Part shown: positions 18,295-27,298 of the stretch, one piece after another
How the letters are laid out: every line of letters starts with the position of its first letter
Position numbering within the stretch: the stretch's first letter is position 1
From: Pontibacter sp. HSC-36F09
Lineage (GTDB): Bacteria; Bacteroidota; Bacteroidia; Cytophagales; Hymenobacteraceae
DNA: 64,000 nucleotides
Direction of reading: 5' to 3'
NCBI RefSeq assembly: GCF_024171605.1
Contig: NZ_JALKAA010000001.1
Span: forward strand, 372,001-436,000
Made by a program: the position numbers and the translations under genes
The notes under the pieces: model-generated
Told to the model about the DNA's origin: nothing
Database searches by the model: none
Seen by the model: the letters and a program-made list of their open reading frames with translations, nothing else

Positions 18295-18708
18295 CTATTT
18301 CCCCAGGGAATGGCGGAGCAGCCAATTTCTAGCGTCGTTTTCGTTGTCAAACATTTTTACCTCGAACGCGCTGATCTTAGAGTAGAAGTTAGAAGCAGTT
18401 GTCTCCGCAAAGGACTCGGGCGTGGCGATGAGGGCGAAGAACCTGATGCCCGCTGCGGCTGCCTGAGGCGCCCACTCATGCAATACCCAGTCAAGGGAAT
18501 GATCCCAGCTCCCAACTACCTGTCTTGTGTCGTTCAGGACACAGTTGAACCCGGCCTCCCTGACAGTAGTGGCATATGCCAAGGCACCAGACTTGATGTT
18601 GTCCTGCGTCAGATAGCCGACCCAGTCTGTATGCACCCACCTGTTTTCTGTGTCCGGGGTTATTGTGAGGAACACTTTCCCAAACACATTTCTAAGTTCC
18701 TGCCTCAT
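18295..18708 (-). CDS. STAS-like hypothetical protein, tandem paralogue B
   Basis: This 137-residue cytoplasmic protein is the upstream member of a tandem pair, 39 bp from its paralogue on the same strand, so the two are probably one operon. It starts MRQELRNVFGKVFLTI, parallel to KLRKVFGDVFFTA in the other copy. It carries VVGSWDHSLDW and ends FDNENDARNWLL. The two differ widely elsewhere, so the duplication is old. No catalytic residues are evident. Confidence 0.7.
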   Translation of the reverse strand: MRQELRNVFGKVFLTITPDTENRWVHTDWVGYLTQDNIKSGALAYATTVREAGFNCVLNDTRQVVGSWDHSLDWVLHEWAPQAAAAGIRFFALIATPESFAETTASNFYSKISAFEVKMFDNENDARNWLLRHSLGK

Positions 18709-18783
18709 GGATGGAAGTAAATCGTACTTTAATCATAACAAATATAGGTTTTAATCTCAGCAAACATAGGATTGAATTGATGT

Positions 18784-18982
18784 TTATGACATCTTACTGC
18801 GTAACTCCTGATTCTCTTTTGCAAGGGCCGTAATCTGCTCATTGCTTTCAGCTAAAGTTGTGCGTGCTGCCAGCCTGGGTTTGATTTCGTCTATCACTCT
18901 GGCGGCCGACTCCCGTAGCATCTCTACCTGATCCCAATCGTTATAGCGCTGGGATTCGCCACCTCTTGTGTAGCTGTTACCC
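18784..18982 (-). pseudogene. C-terminal gene fragment, helical
   Basis: An open minus-strand frame encodes about 65 residues, ending in a charged helix (ESAARVIDEI, then AESNEQITALAKENQELRSK). An in-frame TAG lies at 18983-18985, directly before the fragment. The only ATG in the body lies about 20 codons in. The coiled-coil end looks protein-like, so I read this as the remnant of a decayed gene. The original function is not recognisable. Confidence 0.4.
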
Positions 18983-19006
18983 TATTCATCAGGATCCAGT
19001 GAGGCC

Positions 19007-19258
19007 TTGCCTTCAAATGGTAGACTTGCCTCCCAAAATCACTCTCTCAGATTCCCTGAACTAAAGTTTAAGTGGAGAGTACAGCTAAAGGAGAAAACGC
19101 CATGTATACCCGGCATGATCCTTTTTGAGCCCATGTTCGCTGTAGTACGGATTGTATGTCAGCATGCGCCGAGACTAAACCCATTTGCGTTTCTTCTGGA
19201 AAATGAAGTGGAGGAACCCAAATGGGTTGATAAGCTCAAACACATGTTTGGAAAATGA
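19007..19258 (+). pseudogene. Possible remnant coding region, 83 residues
   Basis: A frame starting at TTG 19007 encodes 83 residues ending EVEEPKWVDKLKHMFGK, which looks protein-like. The first half has no recognisable domain, and no promoter or ribosome site precedes it. It lies in the gene-poor accessory stretch between the two terminator copies, so it may be a fragment of a transferred gene. Confidence 0.3.
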
Positions 19259-19393
19259 ATCGTATAAGCCCTCTTGCCGTTTCACTCTAAGCGAAAGAGC
19301 AGTATGATCATTTAGCTTGCCTCACCTTTGTATCAGCTTAAAACAAAGTGCCTTATACAACTAACTCCACATAGTTAAATCCATTACAAGATT

Positions 19394-19409
19394 TGGTCAC
19401 GTAGTTAAC
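19394..19409 (+). pseudogene. tRNA-Arg 5' remnant
   Basis: TGGTCACGTAG is identical to 11 nt at the tRNA-Arg start (16257-16267), followed by a further AAC match after one substitution and one deletion. It lies about 100 bp upstream of a copy of the tRNA terminator. The rest of the cloverleaf is not recognisable. Confidence 0.5.
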
Positions 19410-19497
19410 GCAGTCAATTCTTAACCTGATGTTATAAACTATGAAACAACTTGAAGTTCTGTTAAAGTTACCAACCGGGTAAGCTGCTACATTATTT

Positions 19498-19536
19498 AAA
19501 AAGCCACTTACAGGTAAAACTGCTAAGTGGCTTTTT
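19498..19536 (+). repeat. Second copy of the tRNA-Arg terminator
   Basis: This 39-nt element is identical to 16337-16375 at 37 positions. A 13-bp stem (19498-19510 with 19524-19536) encloses a 13-nt loop. Looser similarity continues about 25 bp past it. No functional gene precedes it on the plus strand, so it marks a duplicated tRNA locus. Confidence 0.85.
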
Positions 19537-19569
19537 TCATTTATATAAATTTTGCGCGCAGATGAGAAG

Positions 19570-19911
19570 CTAGGCTGCCAAGAGGTTTTGCAGCTCCAGA
19601 TCCAAATCAGGCTGCTGCACTCCGAGTTCGGCGTACAGTTGCCTGGTTTTTACGTGTAATGAGAATTTGCTGAAGACGTTTTTGAAGACCACAAAGTCGG
19701 AGCCATTTATAATTCCCAAACTGCTTACTTGCCAGAGTGTTGTGGCTAGCAGTTGGCTTGTAACCGTAACGGTGTAGTTTACAAGACCTTGCGACAGAAA
19801 CTGACATAATAAAGAACCGTTTATCTGTTTGAGTAAAAGGGTGTTGCTGTTAAGTAAGCCAAGAGAGAGCTTTTCTAATTCCTCTACTAGAAGGGTTCGG
19901 GAAGTGTTCAT
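19570..19911 (-). CDS. Unrecognised 113-residue protein
   Basis: The start at 19911 gives MNTSRTLLVEELEKLSLGLL. The frame stays open further upstream to 20142, but the extension looks non-coding. The protein is Leu- and Val-rich, with the N-terminal 20 residues likely helical. It lacks cysteine-rich or catalytic motifs and any signal peptide. It reads toward the duplicated tRNA terminator and has no partner gene. I cannot assign a family. Confidence 0.5.
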   Translation of the reverse strand: MNTSRTLLVEELEKLSLGLLNSNTLLLKQINGSLLCQFLSQGLVNYTVTVTSQLLATTLWQVSSLGIINGSDFVVFKNVFSKFSLHVKTRQLYAELGVQQPDLDLELQNLLAA

Positions 19912-20235
19912 TATAAGTTTTTTTCCTGGGTGTCGTGGTGTTGGAAGTCGGTCTAAAGCTTCTTCAGGAAACACACCTATGAACCAATTGTGGGACCGGG
20001 TATTTTCAACCAGCATTGAAGCGCATAAGCATCCCTCCCTGAAGAAACACACTGTTTTCAGGTATACGCCCCGCTGTACTCCACGAATATAGAATTGACT
20101 ATAAATACCGACTTTAAACGGCAGAATAAGGGTTTTACACAACCCTTCTACGCATTATTTCGGTCTCGCAAACAGGTATAGCATTTTAGGTATAACCAGG
20201 CTTGCCAGTTCTGTTTTTATACAGTCCTTCCCTTA

Positions 20236-21276
20236 TTACCCCAGTTCTCCCATGTGCTCGCTATCCGCTGCAGATGATTTGGACAGGAGCTCCTTTAGCC
20301 GCTCGATATGCACTTTCATTTCTTCCACGCGCTTTTCCTGCATAGTGGCCCACCTGTGGTTTCCCTTAACAGTCTCGCCCTGCGACATATTCAGTAAAAT
20401 ATTACGCCGTTCCTCCAGAGTTCGCAATGCCACCCAAAGTGTTTCCTCCAGCGAGTTGGACATGCCCAGCAACAGCGAGTCCTGCGAATAGGCGTGGCCG
20501 GAGTGGCATCTGTATCGCTTCATAGTTCCCTCCTGGCTCATTTCCCACAAGCCGCCGCCGCAATCCGGGCAACTATAGGCTGAGCGGGCGCCTGCTTTTT
20601 CCAATTCCTCGATGCTCGTGTGTGTTGTATTGGTCATGATACGTTCTGCAATTAAGGCTTCCTGCCGTATGTCAGCCGGAATTGTTAATGATTGCTGAGC
20701 AGGTTGTCGCGTCAGCTCTTCCAGTATTTCACTCATCTCGCTTAGGGGCACGACATAATCCAAGTCTACCTTCTTAAGTACATTTTCGGGCAGGGCAGGA
20801 AACTCCGCATCGTTCGGGTGCTGTACTATCGTGGTGCCGCCACTTCTTTTTATACATTCCATCCCGATCACGCCATCACTCATAAAACCGGTTAAAATGA
20901 TGCCTACAGCATTGCCGCCATGATGTGCCGCCGCCGACCTGAACAAAGGGTCTATGGCCGGTCTGAACTGGTTTTCGCGTGGACCTTTAACCACCAGCAT
21001 TTTGTTGCCCTTTACCAGCAGGTGCTTATCCGGAGGGGAAAAATAGACGGTACCGGGCTCAAACTCGAGCTCATGCTCCGCTACTTTGCAAACCAGTTCG
21101 GTATACCTGTTCAGGCGGTCTACCAGAAAAGTGGCAGACGAATCGGGGCTTAGGTGCTGCACTATCAGAATAGAAGCAGGAAGATCTTCCGGCAACCGCG
21201 ACAGCAGCATAGTTAGTGCCTGCATCCCCCCTGCCGACGTCCCGATGACGATTATTCTAGGTATGTTCTCAGTCAT
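20236..21276 (-). CDS. Stand-alone CheB-type methylesterase with C-terminal zinc ribbon
   Basis: This 346-residue protein lacks a receiver domain. The CheB catalytic domain occupies about 8-190, with the expected triad Ser14 (GTSAGG), His41 (VQH) and Asp134 (GFMSDG). A C-terminal part has a zinc-ribbon-like CPDCGG (Cys236, Cys239) and CHSGH (Cys257, His258, His261), followed by a helical tail. Such CheB-like proteins often act with CheR-like enzymes in signalling outside classical chemotaxis. It is divergent from the giant CheB-CheR kinase at 21472. Substrate receptors are not in this window. Confidence 0.88.
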   Translation of the reverse strand: MTENIPRIIVIGTSAGGMQALTMLLSRLPEDLPASILIVQHLSPDSSATFLVDRLNRYTELVCKVAEHELEFEPGTVYFSPPDKHLLVKGNKMLVVKGPRENQFRPAIDPLFRSAAAHHGGNAVGIILTGFMSDGVIGMECIKRSGGTTIVQHPNDAEFPALPENVLKKVDLDYVVPLSEMSEILEELTRQPAQQSLTIPADIRQEALIAERIMTNTTHTSIEELEKAGARSAYSCPDCGGGLWEMSQEGTMKRYRCHSGHAYSQDSLLLGMSNSLEETLWVALRTLEERRNILLNMSQGETVKGNHRWATMQEKRVEEMKVHIERLKELLSKSSAADSEHMGELG

Positions 21277-21471
21277 AATGTGGCGCTGTATTTCATCCGG
21301 AGCAATTAACTAAAGCTCAGGCACACAGTAAATGTTTGTACGGGCATCAAAATGAAGTGTTAAAGGACAGGTGCAAATTGTAAAGCACATTTGCTGCGGC
21401 GGCTTGGTATTTTCTTACCAGGAGCACCTACTTTACAATCGTTATGTTATAGTAATATTAGGTAAATTGGC

Positions 21472-24400
21472 GTGGAAAAAAATCGGCGCAATACAGAGGC
21501 TAAAGAAACAGGTATGGCAAAAGCAGCTAAAGACGGCAAAAGCAGTAGTCCGGAGACCAAAGTGGCAAGAAACAGGGAACAGGATGTGTATGTGATCGGG
21601 ATCGGAGCCTCTGCCGGCGGCTTGCAGGCCCTGGAGGCCATGTTCAGCACCATACCACAGGATCATGTGGCCTACGTTATTGTGCAGCATATCTCATCGG
21701 AGTATCGCAGCCTGCTCACGGAGATTCTGGATCAGTACTCAGCCCTTAAAGTACAGGAAGCAGAGGACGGTGCGCCGATTCAGGCCAACAGGGTATACGT
21801 AATTCCCAGTTCCAAAGAGCTTGTCATCCAAAACAACCGGTTTAAGCTCAGCAACAAGACGAACTTAAACCGCTCCCAAACCATTGACACGTTCTTTATT
21901 TCTCTGGCGCAGGATAAAAAGCAGCACGCAATCGGGGTTGTGTTATCCGGTACCGGCACCGATGGCACCCGAGGTATAGAGGCCATTAAAAAAGAAGGCG
22001 GGTTGGTGCTGGTGCAGGACCCCACCACTGCCCGGTTCGATGGCATGCCGCGCAGCGCCATCAACTCTGGGTATGCAGACTTTATCCTCCCTCCTGAACT
22101 GATGTCTGCCGAGATACTGGATTACATCAAACTAGGGCCCGTAAATCCTAACCTGATGGAGCTTGCTGACAGTGAGATGGAAGCCACTTTCTTCCAGATA
22201 CTGGACATGATAAACCGGCAGACAGGCATTGATTTCAGCAATTATAAACAGCCTACTATAATCCGCCGCATCAGCAGGCGCATGAACATCAGAGGCTTTA
22301 ATAACTTCACGGATTACCTCGATTACCTGAACATGAACGCCGACGAAGTGGAGATGCTGGGCAAGGAGTTCCTGATCGGGGTCACCAAATTCTTCCGCGA
22401 CGAGGAGGCCTATAAGATACTGGCCAGCAATGTTATTCCGGACATTGTAAACAATAAAAAAGCCAACGACCAACTCCGGATCTGGGTAGCCGGCTGCTCA
22501 ACCGGCGAAGAAGCCTATTCTATTGCCATACTGGTGCGGGAACACCTCGACAAAGTAAAGAAAGAGCTCGAAGTTAAAATATTCGCTTCAGACATTGACC
22601 GTGAAGCGCTCGATTTTGCGAGCAAAGGGTTGTATGTACAGAGTAGCTTATCTGAAGTGTCAGAAGACAGGCTGCACGATTACTTTGTAAAAGAGGAAGG
22701 CCGCTACAGGATAGCACAGCGCGTGCGCCGCATGGTCATCTTCTCCCCCCACAACGTCACCAACGACCCTCCTTTCAGCAGGATAGACCTGGTGAGCTGC
22801 CGCAACATGCTCATATACCTGAACCCGATGCTGCAGAAAAAAGTGATCGACAAATTTCACTATTCACTCGTTATCCAGGGCTACCTGTTCCTGGGGTCCA
22901 GCGAGAGTATAGGAGATTTGAGAAGCTTTGAGGAGGTGAACAAGAAGTGGAAGATCTTCCGGAATGCGGAGCCCGCCCGCCCGCTGGGGATAACAGAGTC
23001 GTTTTCAGGAAACCTGAGTAAGCGCCCCATCATTAGCACGCTCCCATCCTTATCCCGCGACCTGACGGCAAAACAGGTATTGCAGCACAGCTTTAACGAA
23101 CTGCTGAGCGAAACCGTGCTGGAAGAGTATGGGTACGCTGCCGTGTATGTGGATGAGAACTATGATGTGCTGCATGCGGCCGGTAAATTCAAGAAGTTCC
23201 TCGACCTGCCCGAGCAAAGCTTTACATTTAACCTGCTGAAGCTCGTACCACAGGACCTGGCCGTAAGCCTGGGTGCCATGCTGCGCAAAGCAACTTCGGA
23301 TAAGCACAAAGTAGTTGCTCACAATGTACAGGTCAATGAAGGCGATCATATACGCCATATCGATGTGATTGTGCAACCATATCCGGCAGATAAAAAGCAG
23401 CTCCAGTCCTACATTCTTATACTGTTCTCCGAGGAGCAGCCGCGTATTCCGCTCAAACCGGACCAGATATTGGGAGCAAGCGAAAGCCAGTACAAGAACC
23501 GGGTTGATGAGCTGGAACAGGAACTACAGTATACCAAAGACGACCTGCAGGCGGTAGTAGAGGAACTTGAAACCGCCAACGAAGAACTGCAGAGCACCAA
23601 CGAAGAGCTGCTGTCATCAAACGAGGAGCTGCAAAGCACCAACGAGGAGCTGCAGTCGCTGAACGAGGAGCTGCATACCATCAATGCCGAGCACCAGTAC
23701 AAGATCAAAACGCTCATTGAGCTCGACGACGATCTGAACAACTACTTCCGGAGCACCGACATCGGGCAGATCTTCGTGGACCGCAAATTGATCATCCGTA
23801 AGTATACGCCATCGGCCACGCGTCTCATAAACCTGATTGAAAGCGATATTGGCCGCTCCATAGACCATATTTCCAACAACCTGCGCTATGACAAGCTTAC
23901 AGAAGATATAAAGCATGTTATTGAAAATAACCAGGTCATCGAGAAAGAGCTGCAGGACAAGAATGGCGTGTGGCACCAGATGCGCTTACTGCCTTACATA
24001 ACGCAGGACAGGAAAATTGATGGTGCCATTATCATCTTTATCCAGATCAACGAGCTGAAGACCATGCACCTGCTGCACGCAGGTATACTTCATAGCTCCC
24101 CAAACGCTATACTTGCCCTAAAATCGGTCAGGTCTGCTGCCCACATCATCACAGATTTCAGCATCAGCACCGTTAACCAGAAGGCACAGGCCCTGTTCGA
24201 CAAGCCACAGAGCAAACTGATAGACAGAACCCTCTGGAATGCCTATCCTAAATTAATGGAGCAGGGTGTGTTTGAGAAGATGGTGCAGGTGGTGGAAACC
24301 GGCGAGTCGCTTGACACAGAACTGATGCAGGAAATAAACCACAAAGAGGTATGGCTGCATGTGGTGGCGGTTAAGTTTGACGACGGCCTGGTGCTAACCC

Positions 24401-25509
24401 TGCAGGACATAACAGAACGGAAACTGAACGAGCAAGCCGTGCTGAAGCAGCAGGAAGAGCTAAGTCAAAATGCCGACCGGTTTAAAACCCTGCTGGAAGC
24501 CGTGCCGCACATTACCTGGACCAATAAACCCAATGGGGAAAACAGCTCCTTCAACAACTTCTGGTACGAGTATACGGGCCTTACAAAAGAAGAGTCGGAA
24601 GGCTGGAAGTGGCAGAAAGCCTTTCACCCGGACGATCTGAAAATTATCATCCCGGATTACGAACGTTGCCTGAAAACAGGAGAAGTGCACAGTGCGCAGG
24701 CCCGGATTCTCCGCAAGGCGGATAACACCTACCGGTGGCACCTGATCAAAGATGTGCCTGTTAAAAATGAAAAGGGCGAAATTACGCTCTGGATCGGAAC
24801 TGCCACCGACATACAGGACCAGAAAGATGCCGAAGAAGCTACTATAAGACTGAAGCTGTCGCAGCAACGCGAAACCATCAATACGATGCTGCAGACACAG
24901 GAAGAAGAGCGCAGCCGTATTTCGGAAGCGTTGCATAACGGCCTCGGGCAGATACTTTACGCAGCAAAACTCAAGCTGGACAACCTGTCGGCAACCACTG
25001 CGCAGCAAAGATCATCGAAAGAGGACGTTGAGCAGTTTCTGACGGAAGGTATACAGATCACTCGTAATATTTCTTTTGAACTTACGCCTGCCATTCTGAG
25101 AGAATTTGGACTTAAAACAGCCGTTGAAGAGATTATAAACCGGTATCAGAGCCCTAAACTGCGGATTACGTCAAACCTTGTATTGCCTGTCAATGGCCTG
25201 GACTACGCCACATCCCTATCGGTGTACAGAATTATACAGGAACTGTTGAATAATGTGATCAAACACTCGGGGGCCACCAAAGCGGACGTGGCACTAACTA
25301 TAGCCGATAAAAAAGTATATCTGAGTGTCCGCGACAACGGCAAAGGTATAGACCAGAACCAATTGCAGAATAAGGAAGGAGTTGGCCTGAAAAGTATTAA
25401 AAACAGGATAAAGTTACTGGATGGGGAATTTGAAATAGCTACTACAGCCGGCAAGGGCTGTTTGATCGAGGTTACATTTACCCAGTGCCACAATAACAAA
25501 ACAAGCTGA
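21472..25509 (+). CDS. CheB-CheR-PAS hybrid histidine kinase
   Basis: This 1345-residue signalling protein joins several modules. A CheB methylesterase domain (about 40-225) has Ser47, His73 and Asp164. A CheR methyltransferase domain (about 235-510) has the SAM-binding segment WVAGCSTGEEAYS near 337. A long Glu/Asn-rich coiled coil (about 670-750) is built from a short NEELQS-type repeat. At least two PAS-like regions follow (about 750-990 and 1000-1120). The kinase is of the HisKA_3 type, with His1155 in ALHNGLGQ, and has an HATPase domain with NNVIKH and DNGKGI. The start is GTG at 21472; ATG at 21514 would remove 14 residues. The partner is probably the NarL-type regulator at 26087. Confidence 0.93.
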   Translation: MEKNRRNTEAKETGMAKAAKDGKSSSPETKVARNREQDVYVIGIGASAGGLQALEAMFSTIPQDHVAYVIVQHISSEYRSLLTEILDQYSALKVQEAEDGAPIQANRVYVIPSSKELVIQNNRFKLSNKTNLNRSQTIDTFFISLAQDKKQHAIGVVLSGTGTDGTRGIEAIKKEGGLVLVQDPTTARFDGMPRSAINSGYADFILPPELMSAEILDYIKLGPVNPNLMELADSEMEATFFQILDMINRQTGIDFSNYKQPTIIRRISRRMNIRGFNNFTDYLDYLNMNADEVEMLGKEFLIGVTKFFRDEEAYKILASNVIPDIVNNKKANDQLRIWVAGCSTGEEAYSIAILVREHLDKVKKELEVKIFASDIDREALDFASKGLYVQSSLSEVSEDRLHDYFVKEEGRYRIAQRVRRMVIFSPHNVTNDPPFSRIDLVSCRNMLIYLNPMLQKKVIDKFHYSLVIQGYLFLGSSESIGDLRSFEEVNKKWKIFRNAEPARPLGITESFSGNLSKRPIISTLPSLSRDLTAKQVLQHSFNELLSETVLEEYGYAAVYVDENYDVLHAAGKFKKFLDLPEQSFTFNLLKLVPQDLAVSLGAMLRKATSDKHKVVAHNVQVNEGDHIRHIDVIVQPYPADKKQLQSYILILFSEEQPRIPLKPDQILGASESQYKNRVDELEQELQYTKDDLQAVVEELETANEELQSTNEELLSSNEELQSTNEELQSLNEELHTINAEHQYKIKTLIELDDDLNNYFRSTDIGQIFVDRKLIIRKYTPSATRLINLIESDIGRSIDHISNNLRYDKLTEDIKHVIENNQVIEKELQDKNGVWHQMRLLPYITQDRKIDGAIIIFIQINELKTMHLLHAGILHSSPNAILALKSVRSAAHIITDFSISTVNQKAQALFDKPQSKLIDRTLWNAYPKLMEQGVFEKMVQVVETGESLDTELMQEINHKEVWLHVVAVKFDDGLVLTLQDITERKLNEQAVLKQQEELSQNADRFKTLLEAVPHITWTNKPNGENSSFNNFWYEYTGLTKEESEGWKWQKAFHPDDLKIIIPDYERCLKTGEVHSAQARILRKADNTYRWHLIKDVPVKNEKGEITLWIGTATDIQDQKDAEEATIRLKLSQQRETINTMLQTQEEERSRISEALHNGLGQILYAAKLKLDNLSATTAQQRSSKEDVEQFLTEGIQITRNISFELTPAILREFGLKTAVEEIINRYQSPKLRITSNLVLPVNGLDYATSLSVYRIIQELLNNVIKHSGATKADVALTIADKKVYLSVRDNGKGIDQNQLQNKEGVGLKSIKNRIKLLDGEFEIATTAGKGCLIEVTFTQCHNNKTS

Positions 25510-25530
25510 TCTGCTACGGGTGTGTTTCCA

Positions 25531-25575
25531 AAGGCTGAAGGTATACCGACTCAGGTTTGCCTTCAGCTTTTTTTT
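25531..25575 (+). terminator. Intrinsic terminator of the hybrid kinase gene
   Basis: GCTGAAGG (25534-25541) pairs with CCTTCAGC (25560-25567), followed by eight T residues. Confidence 0.7.
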
Positions 25576-25766
25576 GAAACGGCTCCCTAAATTCCAGAAC
25601 CTCTTTACTCAAAGTTCTGATTTATAGCAAAATAGACTAAAATATGAGCACTTATAACACCTTTCTTAAGTATTAATACTGGTGTAGTTACTTATCACAA
25701 GACCTACCTTTAAGACTCGTTTGCAGGAAATAGCTGTAAGCAAATCCGTTTAATAAAGGTAGAGGT

Positions 25767-26072
25767 ATGATTGAGAGGGTGCATGCATTACTTCAGGAAT
25801 ATGAGGATAAGCAGGCCGCAGGAAGTGTCGAAACCTTTCACGTGAAGGTCATCCCTGCCGGCTTACTTGTACAACCACAGCCTGTTGATGCAGCTGAGGC
25901 AAAGGAGGTGGAACTCACACCTGAATTGCTTTACACACTGCAGATCTTCTTCTCCGATATTGATGGGATTACCTACAAATCTTATGATTACAGGATGCTG
26001 ATGAGTTTGCTGAATGCACATGCAACGCTCGAGCGCATGGCGCACAAAACGGGGAATACGGAAGGGAAGTAA
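25767..26072 (+). CDS. Unrecognised 101-residue protein near the signalling locus
   Basis: A small cytoplasmic protein with pI-neutral composition. It starts MIERVHALLQEYEDKQAAG and has a central acidic stretch AAEAKEVELTPELLYTLQIFF. No known domain is recognised. A GGTAGAGGT sequence just before the ATG may act as a weak ribosome site. Its position between the hybrid kinase and the response regulator gene suggests a link to that signalling system, but this is inference from location only. It is convergent with the regulator gene. Confidence 0.6.
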   Translation: MIERVHALLQEYEDKQAAGSVETFHVKVIPAGLLVQPQPVDAAEAKEVELTPELLYTLQIFFSDIDGITYKSYDYRMLMSLLNAHATLERMAHKTGNTEGK

Positions 26073-26086
26073 AAGGCCTCGAAGGG

Positions 26087-26761
26087 TTATTCCGAAACAT
26101 CCACATCAATGATCTTGTGGCCGATGGCGTACTTGATCAGGTTAGCAGTATTCCGGGCTCCTGTTTTCTCCAGTATGTTCTGGCGATGCGTTTCGATGGT
26201 TCGCTTGCTGGTGAAAAGCTTATCGGCAATTTCTGCATTTGTAAGTCCTTCTGCAATCAAGGTCAATACCTCCACTTCCCGCTTCGACAGCCCGATCTTT
26301 TCCACTTTTTCGTTACTGGCAGCCACCGGCGACATAGCGTTAGAAAGCATTTTGATAGAGAGTTCGCTACAAATGTAATTTGTGCCGCTCGCTACCAGCT
26401 TGATGGCAGAGCGCAGTTCATCCTTTCCGGTGGTTTTTAAGATGTAACCTGAGGCACCGTAATTCATCATCTTCTGCACATAAGGTATACTGTTGAGCAT
26501 AGAAAGCGCTACAACCTTTGTTTCAGGGTACGCTGTCACAACACGCTCAGTGGCCTCAAAACCATCCATCTGGGGCATATTAATATCCATCAGCACCACA
26601 TCGGCAGGCACTTCTGCAAGTAATTCAAGTAACTGCACTCCGTTGCTGGCCTCTCCTACCACCTCTATTCCACTGTCCTCGCTCAGCAGTGCTTTCAGGC
26701 CCTGCCGTAAGATGATGTGATCTTCTGTTATGATAACTTTAACAGGGTTATGCTCTTCCAT
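26087..26761 (-). CDS. NarL/LuxR-family response regulator
   Basis: This 224-residue transcription regulator has a receiver domain (about 7-125) with phosphoacceptor Asp59 in VVLMDINMPQ and acidic pocket residues in ITEDH. A LuxR-type helix-turn-helix follows at about 155-218 (LSKREVEVLTLIAEGLTNAEIADKLF, SKRTIETHRQNIL). HisKA_3 kinases normally pair with NarL-type regulators, so the kinase at 21472 is the likely partner. It is transcribed toward the 101-residue gene. Confidence 0.93.
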   Translation of the reverse strand: MEEHNPVKVIITEDHIILRQGLKALLSEDSGIEVVGEASNGVQLLELLAEVPADVVLMDINMPQMDGFEATERVVTAYPETKVVALSMLNSIPYVQKMMNYGASGYILKTTGKDELRSAIKLVASGTNYICSELSIKMLSNAMSPVAASNEKVEKIGLSKREVEVLTLIAEGLTNAEIADKLFTSKRTIETHRQNILEKTGARNTANLIKYAIGHKIIDVDVSE

Positions 26762-27298
26762 GGGTATGCTATATGCGGATGTAAATAAATGCGTTCGGGT
26801 AGGCTACAAAAATACAGCTGCTCATGCTGTATACGGATATACTGCTTCAGGCTGCCTTGTATTCAGACCATTAAAGGGGTATTCCGCTCCAGTGCCTCCC
26901 GGTTTCTAACCTTCTCTGGAGCAGGCACCTTAGCCTTATACGTGTATTAGGGCAGAGATTTTAAAGAGAAAAGACCTTAACGGGTTAATTACAGGGTTTA
27001 AGCGCATAAATACAGTTTTGCCTCAAGCAGTACGTATTAATACGGCATTTCACAAACCTTCTGGTGTAGCTATACCTTCTCTGCTTTTTTATTGGCTGCC
27101 TGGCTTAAGCCCGTTCTGTCATGCTTTGCTGGTACCTGAAATGAATCAACAGCTGATCTTGAAGCTGCGCGCAGAGCTCAATTAAGTGTCTCTGCCAGGG
27201 AAGGTCCGCTCCAAACCGAAAACCGTGCTATACCTTACAAAAAAAGCACCTGCCAGTTCCCCGGCAGGTGCTTTTCCATAAATAAAATCAGTGTAAGC
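26762..27298. other. Intergenic region without recognised genes
   Basis: This 537-bp stretch contains a terminator for the hydrolase gene (27242-27275). An open frame up to about 27184 lacks a credible start codon and is not called. Nothing else was recognised. Confidence 0.5.
27242..27275 (-). terminator. Terminator of the GH10-like hydrolase gene
   Basis: A perfect 13-bp stem (27242-27254 with 27263-27275) has an 8-nt loop. It lies directly beyond the stop codon of the minus-strand gene, with a T-run on the minus strand. Confidence 0.85.

Noticed and set aside
16258..19536. Classical integrase-mediated genomic island at tRNA-Arg
   Set aside because: No integrase is present, and the far end carries a 5' tRNA remnant rather than the 3' end expected of an attachment site.
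26944..27184. An open frame in the gap before the hydrolase terminator
   Set aside because: It has no ATG except close to its end. A TTG start would be the only choice, and the composition is not protein-like.
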